Positions 1 to 7,774 are shown, counted from the stretch's first letter. The stretch: DNA of 12,534 bases from JBBRFH01 sp038224615 (GCA_038224615.1 JBBRFH010000085.1:1-12534), one strand, 5' to 3'. The notes: generated by a model not told the origin, from the sequence alone. Numbers and translations: made by a program.

Positions 1-3000
1 TTGTTGAAACCGCCTACGGTTGTATAGGAGACATTGAACACGCCAAAGTACTGATTGGTGTTAGATGCCGAGTTGACGACAACGGCTTCGGCGACACGGG
101 TTAGGTCGTTGGCGGCCTTGCCGTAGTTCGGCCCGCGAACGCTCAGGCTCTTGTCGGTAATGTTCACCTGCTCAGCGTAGGTGCCCTTGTAGGCTTCCAC
201 GATGTTGGTGTCCGCCGCCGCGTTCACGCCGCCTTGGATGTTGGCCCAGATCGACGGGAGGTAGACGGTGGAGACATCGCGGACGCTGACGGCGGTGTCG
301 TAGGTGTTGTCGGCCAGCAAAGTGGGGATGCTGTAGGCCGAGGTGGCGGCTATGCGTCGCACGTTGGTTGCCTGCGCGCCGTGGAAGGCGTTGCCAGTCA
401 CCACCACACCGCTGGGTGCGATGGACAGTTGCGCCACATTGGCGGTGGAGTTGAAGGTGTTATTGGTCACCACGTTGCCGGTGCCGCTTCCACCGACAAC
501 CACTGAATAGTTGGTGTTGCCGGAGAAGCTGTTGTCATCGACCAGCGTATTGGAACCACGAACTCGGAGTTGTCCTTCGCCTGCGGCGTCGCCGGTGAAG
601 TTATTGCCGGTGATGGTTGCGACGGCAGAGTCGATGTTGACCGACACATTGCCCACACCGTTGACGCCGGTGTTGCCGCTGATGAGGTTGTTGGTGAAGG
701 TGATGTTCGACTTGTTGTTGTTGCCGAAGTAGACCATCGGGCGGGCGACGTTGGGAACGGTCCACTGGTCGCCGGTCGCGGGAGTGGCGCCGGTGAAGGT
801 GTTGCCCGCGAACTCGTTGCCGTTGATGACGATGTTGTTCATCGTGCCGGCATAGGCCGAATCAAGGGCCATATCACCTTGGGCCACGAGTTTGTTGCCT
901 TGAATGGTGATGTTGGCATGATCGCCGTCGAGGTAGATGGCGGCTGTTTCCTGGCCGAGAATGGCGTCATAGCCTTCGATGGTGAACCCGTGGCCTGTGG
1001 TTCCGATGGTGAGGTTGTTGACGCCGGGTGTGACGGTGAGGGTTCCATCGGTGGTGCTGGTGGCGGTGCCGACGATGGTGGTGTTGACGCGGCCGGTGTC
1101 GGCCAAGAGCCTCAGGCTCTTGTTGACGTGGACGTTTTCGACATAAGTTCCGGCTTTCACGTTGACGGTTCCGCCGGTGGTGGCGAGGTCAACGCCTTCT
1201 TGGATGCGTCCGGTCGTTCCGGCTTGCACGCCTTGGGTGGTCACCCAGAGCGTGCTGAAGTCGCCTTGGAAACCGTAGGTGGCCGAGGTGTCCGTGCCGC
1301 TGCCAAGCATCGGCGTGATATCGATGTTGGCCGAGGCAGTACCGGCGATGTCCGGCTGGCCGCCCGGTGCGGTGGCGGTGCCGCCACCCCACGCCGGAAT
1401 CTGGGCCGAGTAGCCCGGCTCGGCGCTGTTAGCGGTGGTGATGACCGGCGAGGTCGTGCCCAGCCAGTTTCCACTGAAGTCCTTGACGTTCGTGCCCGGA
1501 GTCAGCAGCGAGCCGCCCGCCTGGCGGTCGACGATCTGACCGTACCAGTTGCCGCTGATGTCGTTGTTGAAGAACGAGCTGTTGGCGGCCGACTGCACGG
1601 GGGTGTTCGTGCCACCGCTGCTATCAAGGAACAGGATGCCGACGGTCGTGTTGTTCTTCACCTCGTTCTCGGTGAACACGATGTTGTCGGTCTGGTTACG
1701 GAAGATCAGCCCGGTGCGGTTGTTATTGATCTGGTTGTTATGGATCGTGTGGCCGCTGCTGTCGTTGATGTCGATGGCGGTTCGCATCCCGGTGATGAAA
1801 TTGTCGTGGATGTTCGCGCCCGTATTGGCCTGGCCCTGGATGGCGATGCCCGCGCTGTTCAGTGCGCCGTTCCAGTCGGTCGGGTTGTTCCCTTCGCGGG
1901 TGATCTTGAAATTTCTGATCTCCACGTTGCTTCCGCCAATCTGGAACGTGGCGGTGCCGCTTCCACCAATTGCGCCCGATACGGTGCTGGCGCTCACGCC
2001 GGCGCCGCTGATCGTCACCGACTTGTTGACGGTGACATCCTCGATATAGGTGCCCGCTTTGGCCTCGACGAGATCGCCCGACGGAGCCGCCGCGTTCACG
2101 CCGCCCTGGATATTGGCCCAGATGTCCGACGGATCGCTGCTATTGGTCACGGCCGTATCGAAGGTGTTGCCGGCCAGCAGGGTGGCCTTGGAATAATCGG
2201 CCGTGGCGTCGATCCGCTTGCCGTTCACCGGCATCGTGCCGAGGAACTGGTTGCTGCTGATCGTGCTGCCGGCCGAGTTCACGCGCAACTGTGCCACTGA
2301 ACCGCCGTTGATCGTGTTGGCGGTGACCGTCGCGATCACCGGGTGGCCAGGTGCCGGCGCAATACCATTGCGGGAAACGTCGATGCCCACCGCGAACCCG
2401 CTGACCGTGTTGCCGTTGAGCGTCGCGTACGAAGAGGCATCCTCGTCGCCGAAGAGGCTGCCTTCGTCGGTCATGAAGATGCCGGTGCCGCCGCCGGCCG
2501 CCGCCGCCGTGCTGCCGGTCGTGCTGAATGAATTGCTCTGCACGAGCACCGGCTTGGCGGCGTTCTCGTTGTGATACAGCCATATGCCGGCGTCTGCGCC
2601 GCTGCCCGTGACCGTGTTGTTGCTTACGGTGGTCTGGCCCTCGACGTACTGCAACACGATGCCGATGCCAGTGTTGCGTCCGGAGACGTTCACTGTATTG
2701 GCGTTCAGAACACTGCCCTCGCCAAGGCCCGAGACGTCCAGGCCGTAATCGACGTTGCTGACTGTGTTGTCGTGGATGTTGACGATCGGCGCGTTGGCGG
2801 CCGTATTAACATAGTTGGCCACGATGCCGCTGGAGACGTCGGTTACGGTGCTGTCCCGCACCTCGACCTCGCTCTCGAAGATGGCGATGCCGTAACCGGC
2901 GCCGGCCAGTTCGACATCGTTCACCGCGCTGCTTGCGACCACGTTTCCCGTGCTGCGGTCGCCGGCGACCACGCTGTTGAACTGGATGCCGCGGCGGTAG

Positions 3001-4925
3001 ACGTGCTGCACCGTGACGTTCGTGATCGTCGTGTTGTCATACACCACGCCGGTCAGGTAGTCGTTCATGATACCGACGCGGTAGTTGTTCTTGCCAGCCG
3101 TCAACGCCGTGTTTGCCTCACCGTCGATCGTGAGATCCTGGATGGTGACGCCACTGGAGCGGATCAGGAACCCGTGCTGGTACACTCCGCCGAACAGGCT
3201 GTTCTCGTTGCTGTCCTCGGCGGCCGGGGCGACGATAACCCCCGCGCGGCTCTGGCCATCGATTGTGATGTCCTTGTTGACAATAATGTTCGATTCTTTG
3301 TACAGGCCGTTGAAGACGCTGATCGTGCCGCCAGTGTTCACGCCGGCAACGGCACCGACGACGCCGTGGGCCGAATCATTTCCGAATGTCGTGAACGCAT
3401 CCACCCCGAACACGCCTACCACCGAGCCGCTGCTGACGGCATCGCCGTAGCTCAGGCCCGCGGGGCCGACGTCGGTCCAGATGGACCAGTCGCTGGGGTT
3501 GTCCACCCACACGATATTGGGGGCGGCGGTCGTGTCCAGCGCGACGACGCTGGCGAGGACCACCTTGTCGGTCAGGGTGGGAAGGACATTGCCGCGGACG
3601 CCCGCGACAACGATATTGCTGCTGTACGTGCCAGGCGTGGCGCCGGGCAGGGTCTGGATCGCCAGGGCCGGGACGCGCTCCACATCCGCGCCGGTGATGG
3701 TCTCTTTGCCGGTGCCGTTGAAGGTCGTATCAAGCGAGCCGTCGGAGGAGTTGAGCCGGGCGATGCCGATGCTGCCATTCGCGCCGGTCGAACCGACCGC
3801 GATGATCTTCTGGGTTCCGCCGGCGATGGTCTGGATTGCGACTGCGCCGGCGATGTCGGTCGCGGGCACCGCTGTGAACCCGGTGGTGACCACGCCGCTG
3901 GTGCCGAAGCCGGTGTCGGCCGTGCCATTGCTGATAAGGCGAATGACGGCGAAGTCTGTATTGCTGCCCGTCGTCAACGACCCGCCAGCGACGATTTTGC
4001 CGTCGGCCTGGAGGGCGACGCTGCGCCCGGAGGCAAGCGCGGGGCTCGCGTTGGTGCCGATCAATTCGTTGGAGGCGTTGATGAAGCCGTCTCCCCCGCC
4101 AAAGCCGGTGTCCAGCGTGGCGTTGTCGGTGTAGCGGACGACGAGGAAGTTGTTTCCTGTGCCCGTGGCCGGATCGCTGGCACCCACGACGACGACCTTG
4201 TTGTCGGGCTGGATGACCAGATCGGTAGCGCCTTCGGTGTTGCTGGCAATGAGGTTGTTGGTGACAGCCTTGGCGAGCGTGCCATTGGCGTTGAAGCGGG
4301 CGAGGCCGAAGTCGTAGCGGTTGCCGGCGGTGTTGAAGACCTGCCCGGCGGCCACGACATGTCCATCGCTCTGCACACCGATGCCGTAGGCGACGGAATA
4401 CGAAGATGGGGAGAAGGCAGCTAAGTTGTAACCGGTGGTGTTAAAGGAGGTATCAATGGCACCGGCGCTCGTGAAACGGGCGACCGCGAAGCTCTGGGTC
4501 GTGCCGTCATCGCTGGAGCCGGCCAGCAGGATGTTCCCCGCGCCGTCCACGGCGATGGACTTGGCGTCCTGATCGCCTGCCAGTGAGAGGATGGCGACGC
4601 CGTCGCCATCAAAGCTCATGTCTACGGCGCCGGCGGCGTCGTAGCGCGCCACGGCAAAATCCCAGCCGTTGCCCGTGCCGGTGGTGCCGACATATCCGGC
4701 GACGAGGATCTTCCCATCCGCCTGGGTGGTCAAGCCGTTCTGGTAGTCGAAGTGGAACCCGGAAATGGCAGGCAGGGCTGTCGGTCCCCAATTGGGGGTT
4801 CCGGCGCTGAGTAGCGTGCGCGTCTCGACGTCTTCGAAACACGGCCTAATGGCAGACTGAAGTTTCCCTGTTATATTTGCCCGCTTCACTGCGGCGGAAC
4901 GACGTTGCTGTATGCCCGACTTCAT
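1..4925 (-). CDS. Giant delta-60 beta-propeller / right-handed beta-helix surface protein (C-terminus off window)
   Basis: The minus strand is open without a stop from ATG at 4925 to the window edge, giving at least 1641 codons. A GGAG sits 7 nt before the ATG. Residues 1-28 are basic. Residues 30-42 read FEDVETRTLLSAG, a variant of the planctomycete LEPR-XLL motif near the N-terminus of giant exported proteins; no classical signal peptide is obvious. Residues about 61-460 hold six clear delta-60 repeats (DUF5122-type propeller; pattern ADGKILVAG, then DFAVARYD, then a D.SF turn) and a degenerate seventh. From about 528 to the edge are parallel beta-helix repeats rich in N-N-T, S-G-N and G-I-x-I turns. 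They form four modules, each opened by a G-T-Y-x-E-x-V-x-V-N-K-like strand (about 530, 935, 1223, 1557). Known relatives are secreted or cell-surface proteins, some binding or cleaving polysaccharide. No catalytic residues can be assigned here, so an adhesive or structural role is inferred. Codon use changes near 1275. Confidence 0.
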   Translation of the reverse strand, partial: MKSGIQQRRSAAVKRANITGKLQSAIRPCFEDVETRTLLSAGTPNWGPTALPAISGFHFDYQNGLTTQADGKILVAGYVGTTGTGNGWDFAVARYDAAGAVDMSFDGDGVAILSLAGDQDAKSIAVDGAGNILLAGSSDDGTTQSFAVARFTSAGAIDTSFNTTGYNLAAFSPSSYSVAYGIGVQSDGHVVAAGQVFNTAGNRYDFGLARFNANGTLAKAVTNNLIASNTEGATDLVIQPDNKVVVVGASDPATGTGNNFLVVRYTDNATLDTGFGGGDGFINASNELIGTNASPALASGRSVALQADGKIVAGGSLTTGSNTDFAVIRLISNGTADTGFGTSGVVTTGFTAVPATDIAGAVAIQTIAGGTQKIIAVGSTGANGSIGIARLNSSDGSLDTTFNGTGKETITGADVERVPALAIQTLPGATPGTYSSNIVVAGVRGNVLPTLTDKVVLASVVALDTTAAPNIVWVDNPSDWSIWTDVGPAGLSYGDAVSSGSVVGVFGVDAFTTFGNDSAHGVVGAVAGVNTGGTISVFNGLYKESNIIVNKDITIDGQSRAGVIVAPAAEDSNENSLFGGVYQHGFLIRSSGVTIQDLTIDGEANTALTAGKNNYRVGIMNDYLTGVVYDNTTITNVTVQHVYRRGIQFNSVVAGDRSTGNVVASSAVNDVELAGAGYGIAIFESEVEVRDSTVTDVSSGIVANYVNTAANAPIVNIHDNTVSNVDYGLDVSGLGEGSVLNANTVNVSGRNTGIGIVLQYVEGQTTVSNNTVTGSGADAGIWLYHNENAAKPVLVQSNSFSTTGSTAAAAGGGTGIFMTDEGSLFGDEDASSYATLNGNTVSGFAVGIDVSRNGIAPAPGHPVIATVTANTINGGSVAQLRVNSAGSTISSNQFLGTMPVNGKRIDATADYSKATLLAGNTFDTAVTNSSDPSDIWANIQGGVNAAAPSGDLVEAKAGTYIEDVTVNKSVTISGAGVSASTVSGAIGGSGTATFQIGGSNVEIRNFKITREGNNPTDWNGALNSAGIAIQGQANTGANIHDNFITGMRTAIDINDSSGHTIHNNQINNNRTGLIFRNQTDNIVFTENEVKNNTTVGILFLDSSGGTNTPVQSAANSSFFNNDISGNWYGQIVDRQAGGSLLTPGTNVKDFSGNWLGTTSPVITTANSAEPGYSAQIPAWGGGTATAPGGQPDIAGTASANIDITPMLGSGTDTSATYGFQGDFSTLWVTTQGVQAGTTGRIQEGVDLATTGGTVNVKAGTYVENVHVNKSLRLLADTGRVNTTIVGTATSTTDGTLTVTPGVNNLTIGTTGHGFTIEGYDAILGQETAAIYLDGDHANITIQGNKLVAQGDMALDSAYAGTMNNIVINGNEFAGNTFTGATPATGDQWTVPNVARPMVYFGNNNKSNITFTNNLISGNTGVNGVGNVSVNIDSAVATITGNNFTGDAAGEGQLRVRGSNTLVDDNSFSGNTNYSVVVGGSGTGNVVTNNTFNSTANVAQLSIAPSGVVVTGNAFHGAQATNVRRIAATSAYSIPTLLADNTYDTAVSVRDVSTVYLPSIWANIQGGVNAAADTNIVEAYKGTYAEQVNITDKSLSVRGPNYGKAANDLTRVAEAVVVNSASNTNQYFGVFNVSYTTVGGFN

Positions 4926-5046
4926 AGCAATCTCCCGAAATTTAAACAAAAGCAGACCACATGCGCCGCGCGTCGAGCGTTCAGCGAACGCTAGATATGT
5001 ACGCAGGCACATCGAGGCCCCCGCAGGGCCTACCGATCTAGTCAAT
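4926..5046 (-). promoter_or_regulatory. Upstream region of the giant gene with a 7-bp hairpin
   Basis: This is the leader side of the minus-strand giant gene. It holds an AT-rich stretch just before the start codon, the GGAG ribosome binding site, and a hairpin at 4976-4992 (AGCGTTC, loop AGC, GAACGCT). I see no convincing -35/-10 pair. The hairpin could be a regulator site or a structured leader; that is inference. Confidence 0.
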
Positions 5047-5295
5047 TCAATACAAAAAAATAAAGATCGCAAACATGTGCGATCGTGCGCCTCTTGAAGC
5101 GCACCCCACGATTTGCATATTTACTTCGCCTCCCCAAAAACCCGGCCTCGCCTTCAGCTTCACCGTCCGATCGAGCGCCATTTGCCGATCATCCGCGGTT
5201 AAGTCCCGATCCACAAGCGAGTACCCCAGTTGCTGGATGACTCTCACATCCCATCCCCGGAGGAGCCGCTTTAGCTCCTGAATTCCTACCCGCAT
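5047..5295 (-). CDS. Possible small hypothetical protein (82 aa), maybe a remnant
   Basis: The minus-strand ORF starts at ATG 5295, and its frame stays open a little further upstream (RREFAREY before the Met). Residues 1-55 have a protein-like composition (ELKRLLRGWDVRVIQQLGYS, then an acidic DRDLTADD). The last 25 residues (CASRGARSHMFAIFIFLY) look like out-of-frame read-through, so this may be a truncated gene. I do not recognise a family and there is no clear ribosome binding site. It lies in the decayed zone between the giant gene and the integrase. It could equally be a chance ORF. Confidence 0.
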   Translation of the reverse strand: MRVGIQELKRLLRGWDVRVIQQLGYSLVDRDLTADDRQMALDRTVKLKARPGFWGGEVNMQIVGCASRGARSHMFAIFIFLY

Positions 5296-5441
5296 ATACT
5301 CGCGCGCAAATTCACGGCGTCAATAGCGAAAAAAGGTTTACGGAAGCGACACGATGTCGCACCTTTCTTTCGGGGATCATCCTTGGGCGATCGTGAAACT
5401 GTTCGGGCGAACGTGCCACGACGAGCGTCTGTCGTCCTCCC
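5296..5441. other. Gene-free stretch with a compound hairpin
   Basis: I find no convincing gene here. At 5346-5360 there is a perfect hairpin (GCGACA, loop CGA, TGTCGC). It is enclosed by AAAGGT (5332-5337) and ACCTTT (5361-5366), which extend the stem with an 8-nt bulge on the left arm. There is no clean U-tract, so a terminator function is uncertain. Confidence 0.
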
Positions 5442-5570
5442 CTAAAATGTCCCCGTTTTGAAGAGTCGGATATCGGGGTTGTGCTTATGGAGTTTGCCGA
5501 AGGGCGTCCGGCAATAGAGCCGGAACGCCACGAGCAATTCGTCCTTTGACCATGGAACGCGTGTCGGCAT
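5442..5570 (-). pseudogene. Truncated 5' end of an HNH-endonuclease-type gene
   Basis: ATG 5570 to TAG 5442 encodes 42 residues beginning MPTRVPWSKDELLVAF and continuing RLYCRTPFGKLHKHNPDI. From memory, this matches the conserved N-terminus of a family of HNH endonucleases found near restriction and defence loci. Members typically read W-[TS]-x-[ED]-E-L-x-x-A, then LYC, then PFGKLH, then NP-[ED]-I, and continue for a few hundred residues to an HNH domain. Here similarity stops after NPDI and the frame ends seven codons later, with no HNH domain in the window. It is best read as a stump left by deletion or insertion. A longer upstream start (90 aa in total) is possible, but the extra residues look non-coding. 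Confidence 0.
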
Positions 5571-5771
5571 TGTATTTGTTACGCGGCGAGGACTATTCGA
5601 TCCGATCGAGTTGCTGGGGAATGTCGGTCCGCATTGATACGGTCTGTGAGTGGTCGTCAAACATCCGCGTGCTCCTTGACGGATGCTAGGATTGCAAGGT
5701 GATGCTCGTCCCAACTGCAGATCACCGAATCGCCGGGCGTTTGCAGGTGTGTCGGCATTCGGGCTCGATCG
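5571..5771. other. Spacer between integrase and HNH stump; one doubtful 33-aa ORF
   Basis: This is mostly featureless. A minus-strand ORF at 5758-5657 (MPTHLQTPGDSVICSW at its start) begins 13 nt after the integrase stop. It has no ribosome binding site and no family I recognise, so I do not call it a gene. Confidence 0.
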
Positions 5772-7346
5772 CTATGCGGTTGTTCCGCCAGCATCTGGTG
5801 CCGTTTGCTTTCGACGGCGCCAGCCATGGCCGAGGGCCGCACTCGAAAACGCGTCAGTCGCCGCGGCAAACATTGGGCGAAGTTGCTCGTGGACGGCGTG
5901 CAGAGCGGCGGCGACTTTGTCGAACGGGCGATTAGAGTATTTGTCGGCGAGGTCGTCCGACGCGACAGGCTGGCCGTGCGAGAGGAACACCCCTGCGACC
6001 TCGCCATCAGAGACTTGCCGGACCATCTGGGCACCCGTCTTCCGCAAGAACTTAAACGGCAGCCACCAGTCGATCGACTGACCAGCGTCCCGTTCGACTT
6101 GACCCCGAAGCCTGAACCACGCATTGGCAATTTGCGTCCGCGTGTAGGCCGTGCCGCCTGCACTGACCACCACGAGCGGGCCGGCTGGCGGTCGCATGCG
6201 GCACCACCAGCCGAGTGCCGCCTGCGTCTGCTCCCACACGGCGAACTCGCCGTACACGCGGCTCTTCCGCCGGACTCGCCGGATTGTCTGCGGGTTCGAC
6301 TCGACTTCATCCCACCGCAGTGAGCTGACCTCAGCCTGGGCCATCGCGGCGTTCAAGCTAAGCAGCAACAGCAGCCGTTCGAAGTCGGTGGCGGACCGGT
6401 ACATCACCACGAGTTGATCGACGGTGAACACCTTCACGCCGTGCCGTTTGCTCGCTACCTCTTCAACTGTTTCAATCTTTTTGAGGTTCGCCACGAGGGC
6501 ATCTAGGCCATGGCGGGGCATCTCCCACTCAAACCCATCCGACTTGTCGAGCCACCGGACAAGTCGCCGGGCAGTCGATAAATGATTGTCCACCGTCGTC
6601 AAGCCGATCGGCCGGCCGGATGCCCGGCCACCACGCAACTTTGAATCCGGCCGGGCTGTCCAGTAGTTCCGCAGCCGCTCCATCGCCGAGTACCCGAACT
6701 CACTCAGGTCCATGTCGGGCGTGCTGGCCTTCAGGCGTTGTGCGTTCGCCGCCTCGATCTTGCCGGACTCTTTCGTCGTTTGCTCGATGGCCCGCGCGGC
6801 GAAGCGGTTGATTGCCTGGTAGAGCGACGTGCCTGTGACGCCGGACGGCACCGGAATGGCAGCGATCCGGGCATTGAGCCCAGCCTGCCGACTGCGGTGC
6901 TCGGCGAAGTGGCGGTGTTGGGCCTTGCCGGCCTCCGCGGCCTCATTGTCGGCTGGGACGATGGTCACGAGGTGCCCGTACCTCTGTCGCAGGTAATCAA
7001 GGTGGGCGGCATATGCGGCCACGCCTTCGATGTTGTCGGGCGTCGCGACCCGGACGGTGTTAATGTGCTTGCGGATCGCCTCAGCGATCGCCAGAGCTTG
7101 CTCATGCCACACTGGCTGTGATGCTGGGCCAGGATTGTCGAAGCCGTCGGACGCCCGCTCGATGGCCTTATGCTCAGAAACCACCACCAGCCAGAGCGAT
7201 CCGAGCTTCGCATACGCGAGTTCGGCCTTGGCATGGTCATGCCCCAGCCTGAACTTGGTTTGGCCGGCGATGTCGGCCTTGCGGCCAAGCTAGCTATAGA
7301 ACTGCCCACTCCCGTCGGTCTTCAGTTCGCGGTGTCGGATGCCTAT
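5772..7346 (-). pseudogene. Divergent tyrosine recombinase (integrase) with disrupted N-terminus
   Basis: The frame is open from 7289 to TAG 5772; the longest conventional start is GTG 7187 (471 aa). In that numbering there is a SAM-like core-binding region (about 160-240) and a C-terminal catalytic domain (about 255-430). The domain has R382 in FLRKTGA, H404 in FLSHG and Y417 in ADKYSNRPFDKV, the candidate Arg-II, His and nucleophile. The usual Arg-I position in the block before AEVSSLRW appears to be Ala (LNAAMAQAE). Homology clearly continues upstream of GTG 7187, through KFRLGHDHAKAELAYAKLGSLW and, beyond an in-frame TAG at 7292-7290, through ELKTDGSGQFYS. AAAGGA lies 7 nt before ATA 7346, which looks like a lost ATG; the TAG could come from AAG by one change. 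I infer an integrase that has lost normal translation of its N-terminal arm-binding part, unless a shorter form is made. Confidence 0.
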
Positions 7347-7403
7347 GATCTAATCCTTTCGTGTGCAGCGATGGCCGGATTCAGCCAATGACTGCCTGAC
7401 GAA

Positions 7404-7454
7404 AAGACAAAATACACGCGAAATAAGACAAAAAAACAGGCGTCAAAAAGACAC
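7404..7454. repeat. Three spaced AAGACA direct repeats (candidate integrase arm sites)
   Basis: AAGACA occurs with its G at 7406, 7427 and 7450, spacings of 21 and 23 nt, or about two helical turns. It sits in an A-rich stretch unlike the GC-rich surroundings, between the integrase start and the tRNA 3' end. Tyrosine recombinases often bind short direct repeats of this kind near attP. That role is inferred from position; A-rich DNA can also produce such repeats by chance. Confidence 0.
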
Positions 7455-7482
7455 AGGCGGGATTCAAAGGCGGCTCGAAAAC

Positions 7483-7510
7483 CGTAAGTCCATTTTTTTA
7501 AGGACTTACG
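7483..7510 (-). terminator. 9-bp hairpin downstream of tRNA-Ser
   Basis: CGTAAGTCC (7483-7491) and GGACTTACG (7502-7510) form a perfect stem around an A/T-only loop. Further A-T pairing outside it is interrupted by one T-G pair. Read on the minus strand it lies just after the tRNA and is followed by GTTTTC, a weak U-tract. It may terminate the tRNA transcript or be part of the recombination site. Confidence 0.
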
Positions 7511-7522
7511 ATTTTCGATAAA

Positions 7523-7607
7523 CGGAGAGGGCGAGATTCGAACTCGCGTTACCTTTCGATAAACAGCATTTCCAGTGCTGCGCCTTCAGCCACTCGGCCA
7601 CCTCTCC
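7523..7607 (-). tRNA. tRNA-Ser (anticodon GGA)
   Basis: Read on the minus strand, GGAGAGG (from 7607) pairs with CCTCTCC (7530-7524), with discriminator G at 7523. The D-arm region GGCCGAGTGGCTGAAGGC, anticodon arm CAGCA/CTGGAAA/TGCTG with GGA in the loop, a long variable arm and a TTCGAATC T-loop are all present. The long variable arm and G discriminator are serine identity features. CCA is not encoded. The gene reads UCC and UCU codons. An 11-bp repeat links its interior to its 3' flank (see findings). Confidence 0.
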
Positions 7608-7650
7608 AGGGTGTTGCGGCGGAGTTTAGCACGCGCTGAGGGGGGTTACA

Positions 7651-7682
7651 AACTCGGCGGGACTACAACTCGGCGGGACTAC
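7651..7682. repeat. Tandem duplication, 2 x 16 bp
   Basis: AACTCGGCGGGACTAC occurs twice in direct succession (7651-7666 and 7667-7682). It lies between tRNA-Ser and a small ORF, and the stop codon of that ORF falls in the second copy. It is probably a slippage duplication; no function is apparent. Confidence 0.
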
Positions 7683-7774
7683 AGACGCGGTTCCTCCAGG
7701 GGGACGAGGCAGATGTCGCGGCGGGCGCAGGTGGGGCAGTGGTGGGCTTGCCGGAGGTGGTTGAACTCGGTCAT
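7679..7774 (-). CDS. Possible 31-aa Cys-rich small protein
   Basis: ATG 7774 to TAG 7679 encodes a short peptide starting MTEFNHLRQAHHCPTCARR and containing H-H-C-P-T-C with a third Cys in RRDIC, a small metal-binding-like motif. The third codon position is very GC-rich, as in real genes here. Its start overlaps the stop of the next minus-strand ORF as ATGA, suggesting coupling. I recognise no family and see no ribosome binding site; it could be a remnant of a longer gene or chance. Confidence 0.
   Translation of the reverse strand: MTEFNHLRQAHHCPTCARRDICLVPLEEPRL

Larger units (their letters stand above)
5442..7522. mobile_element. Probable relic of an integrative element beside tRNA-Ser
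   Basis: The tRNA 3' end, candidate arm sites, an integrase reading away from the tRNA and a truncated HNH gene lie in the order expected for an element integrated at a tRNA. The left boundary is unknown. I could not find a second copy of the tRNA 3' end by eye anywhere to the left in this window, so the far attachment site is lost, outside the window or never existed. The coordinates mark the smallest span with mobile-type genes. Confidence 0.

Noticed and set aside
570..4424. Long plus-strand frames (570-2300 and 2571-4424)
   Set aside because: They are Val/Asp/Gly/Ala-rich shadows of the minus-strand giant gene, whose translation shows clear propeller and beta-helix repeats.
5657..5758. 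33-aa ORF directly after the integrase
   Set aside because: No ribosome binding site or recognisable motif; too short to support.
5657..6323. 217-aa minus-strand and 172-aa plus-strand frames over the integrase 3' half
   Set aside because: They overlap the integrase catalytic domain, are Arg/Ser-rich and show no family motifs.
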